Origin: Plakobranchus ocellatus
Taxonomy: Eukaryota; Mollusca; Gastropoda; Plakobranchidae
Length of the DNA stretch: 31,116 bases
Direction of reading: 5' to 3'
Assembly: GCA_019648995.1 (NCBI GenBank)
Contig: BLXT01003598.1
Span: 269,484 to 300,599, forward strand
Below the pieces are notes generated by a model. That model was not told the DNA's origin. It was given only the letters and a program-made list of their open reading frames with translations, and made no database searches. Of this stretch, positions 10,590 through 22,700 are shown piece after piece; within the stretch, counting starts at the first letter, position 1; the number at the start of each line of letters is the position of its first letter. Made by a program: the position numbers and the translations under genes.

Positions 10590-11470
10590 GTTGGTCTAAA
10601 TGGATAAAATTAAAAAGAAAAGGCTGGATTTGGTTGTACAAATAGTTAACAATTTTGACCAAGCACAGAAAATCAGGCTTATGCCATTCATATATGAGAT
10701 GAAGCTCTTAACTCTTTTAGACCTCATCACCTTAACTTTTCTAGCCCATATACCTGGCCTTTTGGGCAAGAATGATGTAAAACGAGACTTCTTATCTTTG
10801 ACGGTCACAGATATTCATAGAATATAGATATGAGAACATCTATAACAAAAGAAACCGCTTTACACAGTTCAGTGGTGAAACATCTAGAAGAAACATTAAA
10901 TGCTTTCCTAGTTGATTGAGAATAGGGTTAGATGGGTTTAAGTGTATGAAGATCTTTCATAAAAACCTTTTGCTGGAGGTTTTGAAATTTCATATAATTA
11001 ATAGTTAAGAAAATTTGAATCCCTTGAATAGTCAATAAGAAAATGACACCAAAAATTTGTGATTTTAGTAAGCATAGTCTTTCCTCAGCTGAGGTACATA
11101 CTTAACTACAAAAGGTTTTGTTTTGTGGGGAGGTTACACATCTGTTTTTCTTTACGGCTACTTTTTGTTATTAAGATAATTTTTTAATAAAGATGAAATA
11201 AATGTAATATTTATTCTAAATAAAATTCAAATGTTGGGAGTTTTTGTTGTTTTTTTTTGGTTGTTTCTTTTTACTTTATTAGCTCATTTTCTTCCAATAT
11301 ATGTAAATTCTCTGACAGTTTGATACTATCTAGTACAATGATCATTCGTTTGAATATCTCTGGCTTAATTTTTGTTTCAAATTTTGTTTTGTACAAGACT
11401 GAACGTGAAAAAAAGGAGTGAACCATTGTAATAAGTTTGCAACATTATTTCATTAACCACGTGGCTTTGT
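10590..11470. other. Intergenic between ATG12 and the long repeat
   Basis: AT-rich with no recognised feature. Overlapping open frames of about 70-75 codons lie on both strands near 10596-10827 but show no family motif. Confidence 0.45.
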
Positions 11471-13203
11471 GGAGAAATGAAATAATTCACAAGAATTGTA
11501 ATTTTTTTTTTCAAAATTTTTACCTAAAAAAACAAAGGGAAATATTTAGTGTATTTGATCTTTTTTTTTATTATTTGCTCTCATTTTTTTTTTTTTTTTG
11601 AAAAAGTGAACACATTGCACCAGTGTCCACTCTTTGCGTAAATCAATCATTTTTGGCATGTTTAAAATATAGTTTAAAAAAAAAAAAAGTATCATGGATG
11701 CAAGTCAAAGGTGCATACAATTACTTCATCAGTTAAACAGAGTTATAATTAGTTTCACCCCCTTACGAGGCAAAGGCATGATGATAAAGTACCCACTATA
11801 GATTACATGCAGGCCGATTGAGGTTTCAAGAGATCTCCTGTTTATTGATATGCCTATCAAGGTCCATTGTTCCTGTTCAAAATGCTGTGTGTAGCAGACT
11901 TTCAGAAAATTTGCCAAAAATGTTCAGTCTGCAGCCTTTCTTAAATTTTCTTCTGACCTATGCTGGGACCTTTTTTGTTTGTTTGTTTGGTTTTTTTATT
12001 CAATGTATGAATAAATAAAAGTCATAGTTTTTTTTTATGTATCTCATTAACCTGTTCAAATCAGAATTATAAGGTCTAAATAAACAATATGTGTGTTTTT
12101 ACTTTTTAAATGAATGGATTAATGAAAAATGCCCGTTTTTGTTCTGTTTTGTTTTGTTTTTTGTCTTGTTTTGTTTTCCCTGTGGCCATTTACTTTTCAA
12201 ACATAGAAAGTCTGTGCAGATAAAAGATATGCACAGCAGCTTTAGAGTAAAATACAAGGACATAAGTAAGGCACAACAAACTGTTCAGATGTGGAAATTC
12301 ATTTTTAAGCAACACAAGCTAAAGCAGATCTTGTTTTATTTCCTTTCAAAATCGTTCGATTCAATTTTTCTAAATAGCTTGTTTATATTTCTGTTGACTT
12401 CAAGTTAGATGCCACTCAAATTAAAATGATCAATCGTATGAAATAATACATTGTTAAAGTAGCTATACATTCTTCAAAACTTTGTAAAAATGACACAAGT
12501 AGTTTTGTTCTGTAAAATAAAAAATGTGTGTTTACATATTCAAAATTAAATAAAAGTTGATACCAAAAAGGATATGCCAAGCTATGGTAAAAATAAAACG
12601 AAAAGTTTCAGCCAATTATAAAATTCTCACATGAAATGTTTTGTATAATACAAGAATTGGGATGTGAACAAATGTGTACATGATGTGGTGATTTTTTTTT
12701 TGTTTAATTGGCATATAAAAGTCAGTCACACGTTCTAATTAAAGGCAGAGAATATTGAAACTTTATAATTACATAAAAAGAATAACTGGACCATCAACTT
12801 CATCAGTTATTCAAAGTTTCTTTTTTTTTCTAGTAGACATAATATGTGGAATAGGAAAGACATGTTATCAGGTAAATTAGCATCCTTTTCACAAGCTTTG
12901 CAATTTCTTAATTTTATCAAAATTGCTGGAAAAGTACACAAATCTTTTTCATATCTTTGACGAGATGGAAGAACAATTTCAAAAAGGCCGATTAAGCCTA
13001 AAATAGTTCAAAATCCCCTGATATGGAAGTCTAAATATTAGTTCAAGATTTATCAAAAAGAAGAAAAATATATCTTTCATCAAGTCTTATCAGTAGATAC
13101 AAACCTGGTTTTCATTCAAATCAAAGTTTCTAAGGGAAAAATAGCTCTACAATTAAATACTTTTGTTTGATTAAGTTTCATAGTAAGTAATTAATATCTC
13201 ACA
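11471..13203. repeat. Long interspersed repeat, copy 2
   Basis: Direct-orientation homologue of 1811-3236. The two copies are collinear throughout, with scattered substitutions and small indels, except for one 286 bp block (12083-12368) present only here. The copies lie on either side of ATG12, about 9.7 kb apart start to start. No coding potential is shared between the copies, because their open frames are broken at different places. Confidence 0.8.
12083..12368. mobile_element. 286 bp insertion with 8 bp flanking duplication
   Basis: The block is flanked by TCTAAATA at 12075-12082 and 12369-12376. The other repeat copy carries one TCTAAATA at 2393-2400 with continuous homology on both sides, so it acts as the empty site. 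Eight-base duplications are typical of hAT transposons, but the block ends show no clear terminal inverted repeat. A deletion between short direct repeats in copy 1 would give the same picture. Confidence 0.5.
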
Positions 13204-13631
13204 CGCCCTCAGACACTTCCAATTCAATGAGTGTTTGGATAAATGTTTGGTCATCTCTATTTTTTTTTTCCCACGATTTCATTCAATGAATGATTCTTGG
13301 TTCCATGATCTGTGACAGTAATCTATAAAAACCCTGAATGATCATCAAATTGAGGATTGTACAATTAAATTGTGGCGTTGAACTATGACATTAACAACAA
13401 TAACAAAAATCCAAACAGGTAACACTATTTTTGAATTTGATTACTTAAATTTTTGTTCTTAAAAGCTTCAATCTTATCTTCTTATAACACCCTATATGAT
13501 TTGCTTTTCAACACTTATTAATTAATCTATGGGCAATAATAAGGAATTCTATAAGCTCCCTGCTATTTACTTAGACATGAATCAAGTGCATTTGTATAGT
13601 TATTTAGTAAGGAGGTTATTTTCAATTCCAT
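13204..13631. other. 3' flank of CFAP52, nothing recognised
   Basis: Lies downstream of the CFAP52 stop on the minus strand. I found no canonical AATAAA on the minus strand within this stretch, so the gene's poly(A) site is either non-canonical or lies within the repeat to the left. Confidence 0.35.
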
Positions 13632-13784
13632 CTAGGCCACATCAGGAAATTTCCACTGCAAGATAGCGCCATCTTCACTGACACTCACTATGCTCTTAGT
13701 ATCAGGGGCAATTCGAATCCTTAAAATAGAAGCACTGTGGCCTCTTCCAACATGAGTGACCTCTCCTTCTCGATAAAGCCACAG
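13632..13784 (-). CDS. CFAP52: CFAP52 coding exon 13 (C terminus)
   Basis: Acceptor ATTCAG|CTG. Encodes LWLYREGEVTHVGRGHS, then VSVSEDGAILQWKFPDVA, with TAG at 13634-13632. The ending matches the family's last WD40 blade and usual C terminus. Confidence 0.96.
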   Translation of the reverse strand: MWLYREGEVTHVGRGHSASILRIRIAPDTKSIVSVSEDGAILQWKFPDVA

Positions 13785-16700
13785 CTGAATGAAATAAAAA
13801 ACAGAGTAATAAAAAAAATTAAAAGACATTTAAATTTCTTTTTCCAAAAACCTACGCAAGTATTTTTAAAAATTAAAAAGCTTGAAGGAGATAATTGAAG
13901 AGGAAGTGGCTAAAATAAGAATAGAGCTCAAGAAGTTTTCATACTCTCAAGATTAGATGAGCCTCTGCCAAACGTTATAGTAAATGTCAGCATTTTCAGT
14001 ATAAGATATTCCTATCGCGCTTTTCCCAGGTTGCCCAATTTCAGATTCAAACTTGGTGGTCTGATAGCAACTTAGTTAGATACTCTTTCAGGACAATTTT
14101 TCAATTCATCTTTTTACCTTTACGTTTTTTCAAATCTTTCAGATGATACACAATTGCAATAAATGAGCCTTTATTTGTATTTTTTTAAATAATACCTTAC
14201 AGCATTCCAATTCTATTCATGTATGGGTGTTACTGATTTCATCATCATGTTGATATTCCTTCATTGAAATGATGATTCTTTTTTACTATAAAGTCAAATT
14301 GGACTGACTGCATTCATTATTTCCTTACCAAATAGACACAGAGCCTTTGAGAGAGGTCAAAGGAACACCCAAAGTTAATATACAGCTCAATCTTGATTAT
14401 TGATTCTATCTCGATTTTCATTTTAAGAAGGTGTTTGTAGGTGAAAGTAATGGCAAAATCAAAGCAAATTTTATCTTACTTAAAAATTTCATAGAAAAGA
14501 TTTGAATAAATTCAATGCTAAGATTATTGCAAAAAAACAAAAATTGCAAGTCTATTTTATTTAACAACAACAAAAGAAAAGCCCATTTCTGATCATACTC
14601 ACCTTCAGAAGTTTCTCCTCTCCACCAGTCACAAAAAATTGTTTGTCAGTTGTGATATCCATGAAACTGATTGCACCAGCTTTGGCGCCCTCAAGTTCAC
14701 GCACAACGGAGCCATCAAAGGTTTCCCAGTAACCGATCTTGTGATCAGTACCACAGGTAATGATCTGCAATTCTTCTTCACCGTAGCATACGCTCTTGAA
14801 CAAAGTATTAGCAAACACAACATTTTTGCGATTGCCCTTTCTGAAAATAATAATGGAATGCATATTTAAATATATGTTGCTGAAGATTCAACATTAAGAA
14901 ATATTGTCCTTAGCTATACATTTGAAGAACAAAAAAAAAGCATAAATGGCTAAAAAAATGTACAAGTAAGAAGTAAGAAACTTTTTAACAGTATAGGGAC
15001 ACACTAAATATTTAGATCTTCAGAGTAAGCAAACATCACTGTTGCTATGACTACCAGTATCAATAATATTTTGAAGTGAATAAGTTAAGAAAGATTAATT
15101 AAAGTACATGTAAATGTTGAATTTTGCATAGATTCTTTTACCAAAGAATCTACATGTGTTACCTGTGTGATGGATTTATCTCATTTCATATGTTCAACTG
15201 TACAATAAAATCGCAAGGTATAATGTCTTGTTTATTCATTGATTATATTCTTGAACAAATCTCACAGCTGATATTTATAATAAAATATTTTATGTTATAT
15301 TTTATATTTTATATCATATAAAATTTTTAAAAAATATAATCCTTTAAAACAAATAAATGCCATTGCCATCTTACGTCAAGTCCCAAACGATAGTGGTACC
15401 ATCTCCACCAGCAGAGGCGCACTCTTTGTCATTAGACCTGATGACAATCTCTGAGACAAAATTCTTATGCTCTTTCATGCTGTAAACCAGTTCTGCCCTG
15501 GTCTCCTTTTTCCCTTTGATATCTGTGCTAAAAATGAGATCNNNNNNNNNNNNNNNNNAAAAAAAAAAAAAAAAACAGCATGAAAAAAAACGATTGATAT
15601 CCATGTTAAAAATCTGATTTCAGACTCACAAAAAAAGAAAGAAACAACATTTGAAAAAAAAGTTTGATATATGTACTAAAAAATGAGATCCCAGCCTCTG
15701 ACCTAGCAAGAAAAAGCATTCTAAAAAAAGTTTGATATCTGTGCTAAAACTGAGATCCCAGAAATTAATAAAATTTATTGGTTTCCTCAAAATGAGATCA
15801 CTTAATTACGTTCTAGAATGCTTTTTCTACTGCATGTTATGAAAGATGGGATGGGATTTTTATGAAGTAAATAGGAAGTACTAATTGGAGGGGAAAAAGC
15901 TGGAAAAAAGATTTGTTTGCAATGATTCAAAACATTAATATTTATATGTCACTTACCATGCCTTCTCCTCCTCCACTGATGATTGTGTCCCCTGACGTGT
16001 TGAGAGCTACAGCTGTCACACCTTTGTTGTGAGCATCCATTACAACGTGTTTGAGCTCCAAAGACATGTCTTTGGCATTCAGACCAAATATCCTCATTTT
16101 GCCATCATTCCAGCCTGGAATGCCACAACATTGTAATTCATTAGCTCTTCAGAATGAAATATGTTTGTCTCATACAATTGCTTAATTTAAAAAAGCAATG
16201 GCATTGCAAAAATATTTTTTGATTACCTCGCTCCAAGATTATAGTTAAAGGTATTTTTAAAAGTTAGAGACATGTGCTGTTCATGGATTCATTTATTAAA
16301 AAAGAAAGTGTGGTATTTTTAAAACATATACAGGAATCATGGTCACACCTATTGCATATAGTATAGTATAGCCCAGTTTATTTGTTATTGCACCGTGGGA
16401 TACCTGGATTTAGCACCTTATCCGAGCTTTCCTTATCAAATCTAAGAGTAAAATATGCTCTTTTGATTTCAATGTTTTTTGGTTTTGAAGGTAACTGAGA
16501 TCTTTCTTAAGCATCATGAGAATCATAAGCAGTCATTCTTCATCCTAGCACCTTTCAACTAAACTGTAGCATTTACAATAATGTTAAGCTTGCAACTGTC
16601 TTGACTTTAGAAGCAAAACTACAGAATGTTTTAATTATGATTTATCTCTCATTTACGACATTTTTTTTTTAATATTCTTAAGATATCAAATTTTTTTACC

Positions 16701-19700
16701 TGTTACAATCGTTTTGCCATCTCTGGAGATAGCAAGAGCGTTGCAAGTCTTATTAGCAAGTACAAAGCGCCTCAGCTCTCGACCAGTGCACAGATTCCAC
16801 ACACGGATTTCACCTTGCTGGCAGGTCAGCATCAATTGAGACAGGCCACTAATTTGAGTGATATGATGAAAAAAAATTCAAAGGAAAAAAAAATTAGCCA
16901 TTGTACGTTCAAAAGCTCAAAACAAATAATAAAAGCATAACAAGCATTCACATTTTTTAAAAAATTACCTCACTCTAAACGAGCTTAAAGAACACCACCA
17001 TTTTTACTTAAGGCTAATAAAACTCTTTACTTAGAAAAACTGCCAGCAATTTACTTCATGCGTATGATAAGAGAAAGAAAATCAAGGATTAGAAAGATCT
17101 AGAGAGAGACCTGGCCAATGGAATCGTAGATATATGGTTTACTTATTTAGATTTGTTATAAAAGATTTCAAATTGACTTGGAGGTATTGCTCTCTGAAAG
17201 GTATTTCTATCTGAAATGCATTTTTGGTAAGATTGTAACCTCACTGATAACAAATTTAAAAAAATAATAGAGAGAATCTCTCCACAGACTTACAAGGGGA
17301 AGATGATGTCATTGACCGGACATGAGTGACATGTCTTCACTAGTTCTGCTGTAAAATCAGCAAACTGGAACTTGTATACCTGAGAGTGAGCTGTCCCTAC
17401 AAAAAACTGAAATTTAAGAAAAAATACAAGTTAAAAATGTAAAATGTTTGAATTGGAAGAAAATTAATATTTTGCATAAGTTTTCATAATTTGTTTTCAA
17501 ATTAAAAAAAAACAAACAATAACTTGAAGTAGTCGTAGAATCAGCCTAAAGGCTTCATTTGTAGCAAATTTATATAAAAGTCTGAAAACATTTCCTTTGC
17601 AAATTCCTATGAGGAGGGAAAAACATAACAATTTTATTTCAAATTTTGTTCCCTTTTCAAATTGTACACCATGTCCAAAAATTGAAAGTATCCCCCTGTT
17701 GTAGATTTGAGATTGCCACCAATGGCAAGCCTGATACGAACCATAAAAAAAAATATGATCACATATATTGTGAATTAGGGATTAACACCTAAAGGACCGT
17801 AAACGAGAATACTCGTGAAAGAAAACCAATCATAAAAGATTAGTGACGAGTATTCTCACAACGGCTAGTCCACTACTTGATTCCAATCTAGACCTTATTT
17901 TGTACATAAAAACTTTGAAAACACTTATTTTGAATTTCTAGTAACCTTTTGATGGGTATACAAACGAAGGATTTCCATTATAGGCTTATCACTATTGATG
18001 TTAAAGCATGCATACAGATTTTGAGAAAATGGGGGCAGCAACTCCGGTCCTGGGGGTTGAACAGGGGGGTGGCAGCCCTGATCTGGGAGGGGTAACTCTA
18101 GGGTGGCAAAGCCAGTCCTTTAAGTGTTAAAGAGTGGTGAAAACAGTACCTGATGGCCAGAGCCTCGCTTGGCAATAGATGTAATAGCGCTTGTTTCCTC
18201 ATCATGTTTCCATGGCCTATTGTAGAAAGGGTCAACATTTAAAGATTTATAAGCTTCCAAGAGATCCATCCAAACAAGTTGCTTATACCATTTTGAAAAT
18301 TTAACTCTTGATATTGCCTGAATTTACTTTTTTCAGTTTGTTTTTTTTTTCTCATGGTGAAAACTGGAACACAGATATGCTACTTCTGTGCCAGAATGTA
18401 ATTATTTCATTCTATTTTAATTTGAAAGAAGGAAAGAACCAACTCATAATTTCTTTTTCACAAAATTTTTTTATAAAATATCTATTTTACTGGGACTTTT
18501 TTCAAGACTTTTGGAATTCTGATAATTATTTGTTATGAATTTGTTTTGTTTTTTTATAATAATTATGTTTCTCAACATTGAAATGCAAAGAATAAGCCAT
18601 CAAATTATCAGTTTACAGTGTTAACTTTATAAGAGGGAGGAAAGCTGAACAGATAAACACGCTGACAGGCAGACAGAAATGCAGTAGCACTGTGAAAAAT
18701 AAAGAATCTCAATCAAGTGAGGTCATTACAAAATGACTTAAATGATGCTAAATACAAAAATGAAAGCAAAAAGAATGACAATAATTATTGTTTCTAGTTT
18801 TAAAGAGGCACTCTTAAGCTCCGTTGCTTCATAAAAAAAACTTCATTTTATACCTGTTTTAAAAATGATTGAAATGAAACTACATACTGTGCATCTGAGC
18901 GATGCTTGAAAACAGCCTTCACTTTGTTTCCATTTTCAAAACAGACACTGATGTCGAAATTTCCTACTACTCCTGCGCCAGTGCCTACAAGGATGTTGAA
19001 ACCTTTGGATGTCATTTTGACAAAGGACAGTGATGTGACACCAAGGCTGAATTTGTTTTTGGTTGGAACCTCAAATTGCAAAATGTTGGTGTTTTTGTTA
19101 ATGCACAGAATATCTCCAGTTGTTGTGCCACAGAAAAAGTAAGGCATCTTGGCATCCTGGTCATCTACCATCTGGAATGGGTTTAAAATTTCCTTTATTT
19201 TTACATACATACTTGGTATTGAATAGTGTTTGTAAAATGTATTTAATAAATTGAAGGTAAAAACATTATTAGTTCTTTACTTGTTTTTTTTAATTAGGTT
19301 TTTGTTAGTTCAAGGCTTCTTTTAGCACCAAAGAACAATTTCATCTATTCACACAAAAGAAAAAAAGTAGGAAAAAATAAGATAACCATTAATTATAAAT
19401 CAAAAGAAAAGTTTTTTTTTTTTTTTTTTAATATGTACCCTTGCATTAGCTTCTGTTAAAACTACAGTGAACTTGCTCTTTCTCTGTTCCCTTGCTATGA
19501 TCTTGGACTACTCATCTATTACATAAGCTATAGCAGATGCTTTGAGCATATATTTCTTTTCATGGGCTACCAAACATCTCTGGTCACAAGTGCCAAAATC
19601 ATGCTTGAGCTCTATAAAAATGTCAGTTATTGGTACTAGGTGTTCTTAACAAAATTGCTGCAACAACAACAACAAATCATTTGATTAAAGATACTAACTA

Positions 19701-22700
19701 TGCATAATAACTATTGCTAGTCTATGTGATACCACTGCATATACTTACCTCAATGCATGTGATTATTCTTTTAAAACCACCAAGATTGGTGTTTGATGGT
19801 CTGATCTTTCGGTTTTCTTTGTCAATTGTCCATACTCGCAAGGTGTTACTGTGAAAAGTAATTATTTTTTCCAATGATGGACAAATATTTATGGTCAGTA
19901 ATACATCATCAATCTGTATTTTCTTTCCATCTGGTCAATCCATCTTTATACAAAAGTGTTGCAATATTTTTTTTTCTTCTTTCACTAATCCTTTCTCTTG
20001 ACCCATAAACTTCCTGTTTATAAAATAACTCAATCTATTTATTTTCTTCCTAGAAGCTTTTCAATGGTCAGTTTCTAACTGACTTTCACTATTTCCTTCA
20101 GGTATTTGTACATGCAGCAGTGAATTCCAATGAATACAATAAGAGTGATCCTATCGTGATAGCCTTTCAAAAGTCTCATTTTTACATTGACATGTCTCAA
20201 TTGCAAGCAAGTTAGAAAAAAAAATACATGTATGACACATGACTCACTCTCCACCAGTAACAAATTCCTCATCTGTGACATTGGATGTGGCCAGGCAGGT
20301 AGTGATACCAGCACTCTCAACTTGAGCTGGTGAGCCACAGATGGGCTCTTTTGTGCACATATCCCACACCACCACACTAGAGAAACAAGGTTAATGTAAT
20401 AAAAGACCTGCAAGATGATTTCCATAGAAAAATGGCACACCTATATCACTTTTCTCTTTTATTAAAGATAAAGATGAAATCACATATGCACCTTTTGACA
20501 TATCTATTGTAACACATGAAAAAATGAACTATTATGACAATTAGCTGCTACACACCTAATTTCTTTACAACATAACTTTGTCAATGTATCCAGGTTTGCA
20601 TAAAATCACTATCTCTGTGTTCAGGTATCCCAATTAGTATAAAATAAAGGCAATCTTATCATACTTAATACAAAATGGATAGAAAAGTTAATATTCATAG
20701 AACCAAAGGGTTCAAAGGATGGGAAGAGGGTTCTAAAATTCAATTTCATTTTCTTTTTCTGACTTCCTCCTTTAAACTCTTCATATATGTTACCTATTGA
20801 TTTGAAAAGTAGATTCATTTTACATAACTTTCATCCTTATTGACTTGAGCTGCAAGTTATCAAATGTATCAGAATATGTTTTGAAGACTAAACAAAGGTA
20901 TTATTGGACAAAAAAAAAGACAGTAAATAATAACATGTTTCACTTACGAGCCATCATCTTGACCGCCCAGAGAAATAACATATTTTCCATTTTTAGAAAA
21001 TGCAAGAGCCTCAACTTTGACTTTATGAAGATCCCATTTTTGAATTGATTCTTTTGATGCATAGTCCCATAAAATGATTGAAGCCTGAAACAACAAATAT
21101 TGTTCAAATTTTGCATTGAAAAAAGAATTTTTTTCACCGAAAGCTCAAAGTTGTTGGGTTTTTTTTCATCATGAATAATTTGTGAAATTTGTCAGTAGCA
21201 AGGAAATCTGCACCTGTTTAATTTGTTAGAAACCTTATCATTTTTAAAATAATCTTTGTGAATACGTACATTCTTTGAAAAGGACATGAAAGGTTTCGAG
21301 CTGAATTGAGGAAAATATCGGGGGTTTTTTACATTTTGAGTAAGCTTAACCATAGTTAGATTCTTTTGTGATCAATAAAGAATGTTATGGCTCATCACAG
21401 CCTAGAGCATTTTTCTATGATGTTGATAAAATATTGAGTTATAATAAACAATACATTTGTTTTAGATATTAAGTCTCGTTTTGCTCCCTTAGCCTTTATA
21501 TGTCAAAATAAAATAAAAAATGCACAGACAAACTTTTTGGCGACATTAAACCATTCAATAAAGAGTTTACATGGCCACAAAAAAAAATTTTTTTTTTCAA
21601 TGATTACAAAGTAGAGCATGGCAATTCAAGTAGTAAGCCTACCTTGAAGCCCATATGGGTCTCCTGACCTGATACAAGATATCGGCCATCATTTGAAATG
21701 GCAATGCAGGTCACATTGTTTGTGTGTTTGGAGAGAATACACTGCTTGGCTTCACGGGTAATGTCTTCGATGATAATGTTGCAGCCAAGGGGATACACTA
21801 TGTGCTCTCTGTCAGGGTGCACAATCAGGCCACTTGGAACTTTGCCTTCAAGAAACAAAAAAAAATAATTGTTTATTAATAGAATCAAAGTAGTAAATAG
21901 CTTCTCTGCCTCTTTTCTGCTTTTATGAAATCACTGATATTTAATTGATACTGACTCAGCAACTAGTCATAGAGGGTAGTTTTGAAGAGAATAAATTGTT
22001 TTTCTTTTTTAAAACATAAAAGGGAACCTTCTCCTGTTCTGGGAGCACACGATGTGGCAAATTTAATAAAATTATGCAGCTGAACTGAGAGCCCTTAGGC
22101 AAAGGGAAAGAACTGTCCTGTCTAGCAAAGTCTTGTCAGTTTAAGAGACTATACATCGTCAGTCATAAGCATAGCAAAATTTTATAAATCGAGTCTTTAG
22201 CTCTTCTCATTTTGCAAAATATCCTCTTTTCTGTTCAGTTTTTTAATGCCAGGATCTTTATTGGTAGGCTGTGAACATTTCATATCTTCATTGTGATTAT
22301 TATAATCTATATAAAAATGTACATAAGTATTATTTTCTTACTTTGAAAATAATAGTGATTATGATCGTCATCATGAATACTCTTTTTGTGGTATTTTTAT
22401 CTAATAGCAGTAGTGCTAGTATTAGTAGCAAACATTATGCTGGTGATGAAAATTATATTATTATGCAAAACCTTGGTGAGGTTTAGGTGCAGCCTAGTTT
22501 GCATTTACTCATCTGGAGTGGAGGACAGCCTGAGGTAAGCCTCTGGCTCTACACCTACAATGAACAGAATGCTAAGCTACCTCAAAGCAATCACAAGATG
22601 AAAATTAAGAAGATTTCTCTCTTAGATCCCCAGGATAAGAAGCTACTTTGTGCATCATATTTAAGACTTGTTCTTTTTTTTTCTTTTCAATAGAATGGTC

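Noticed and set aside
10596..10827. Overlapping open frames of about 70-75 codons on both strands after ATG12
   Set aside because: Neither shows a known domain, splice context or strong start, and chance frames of this size are common in the window.
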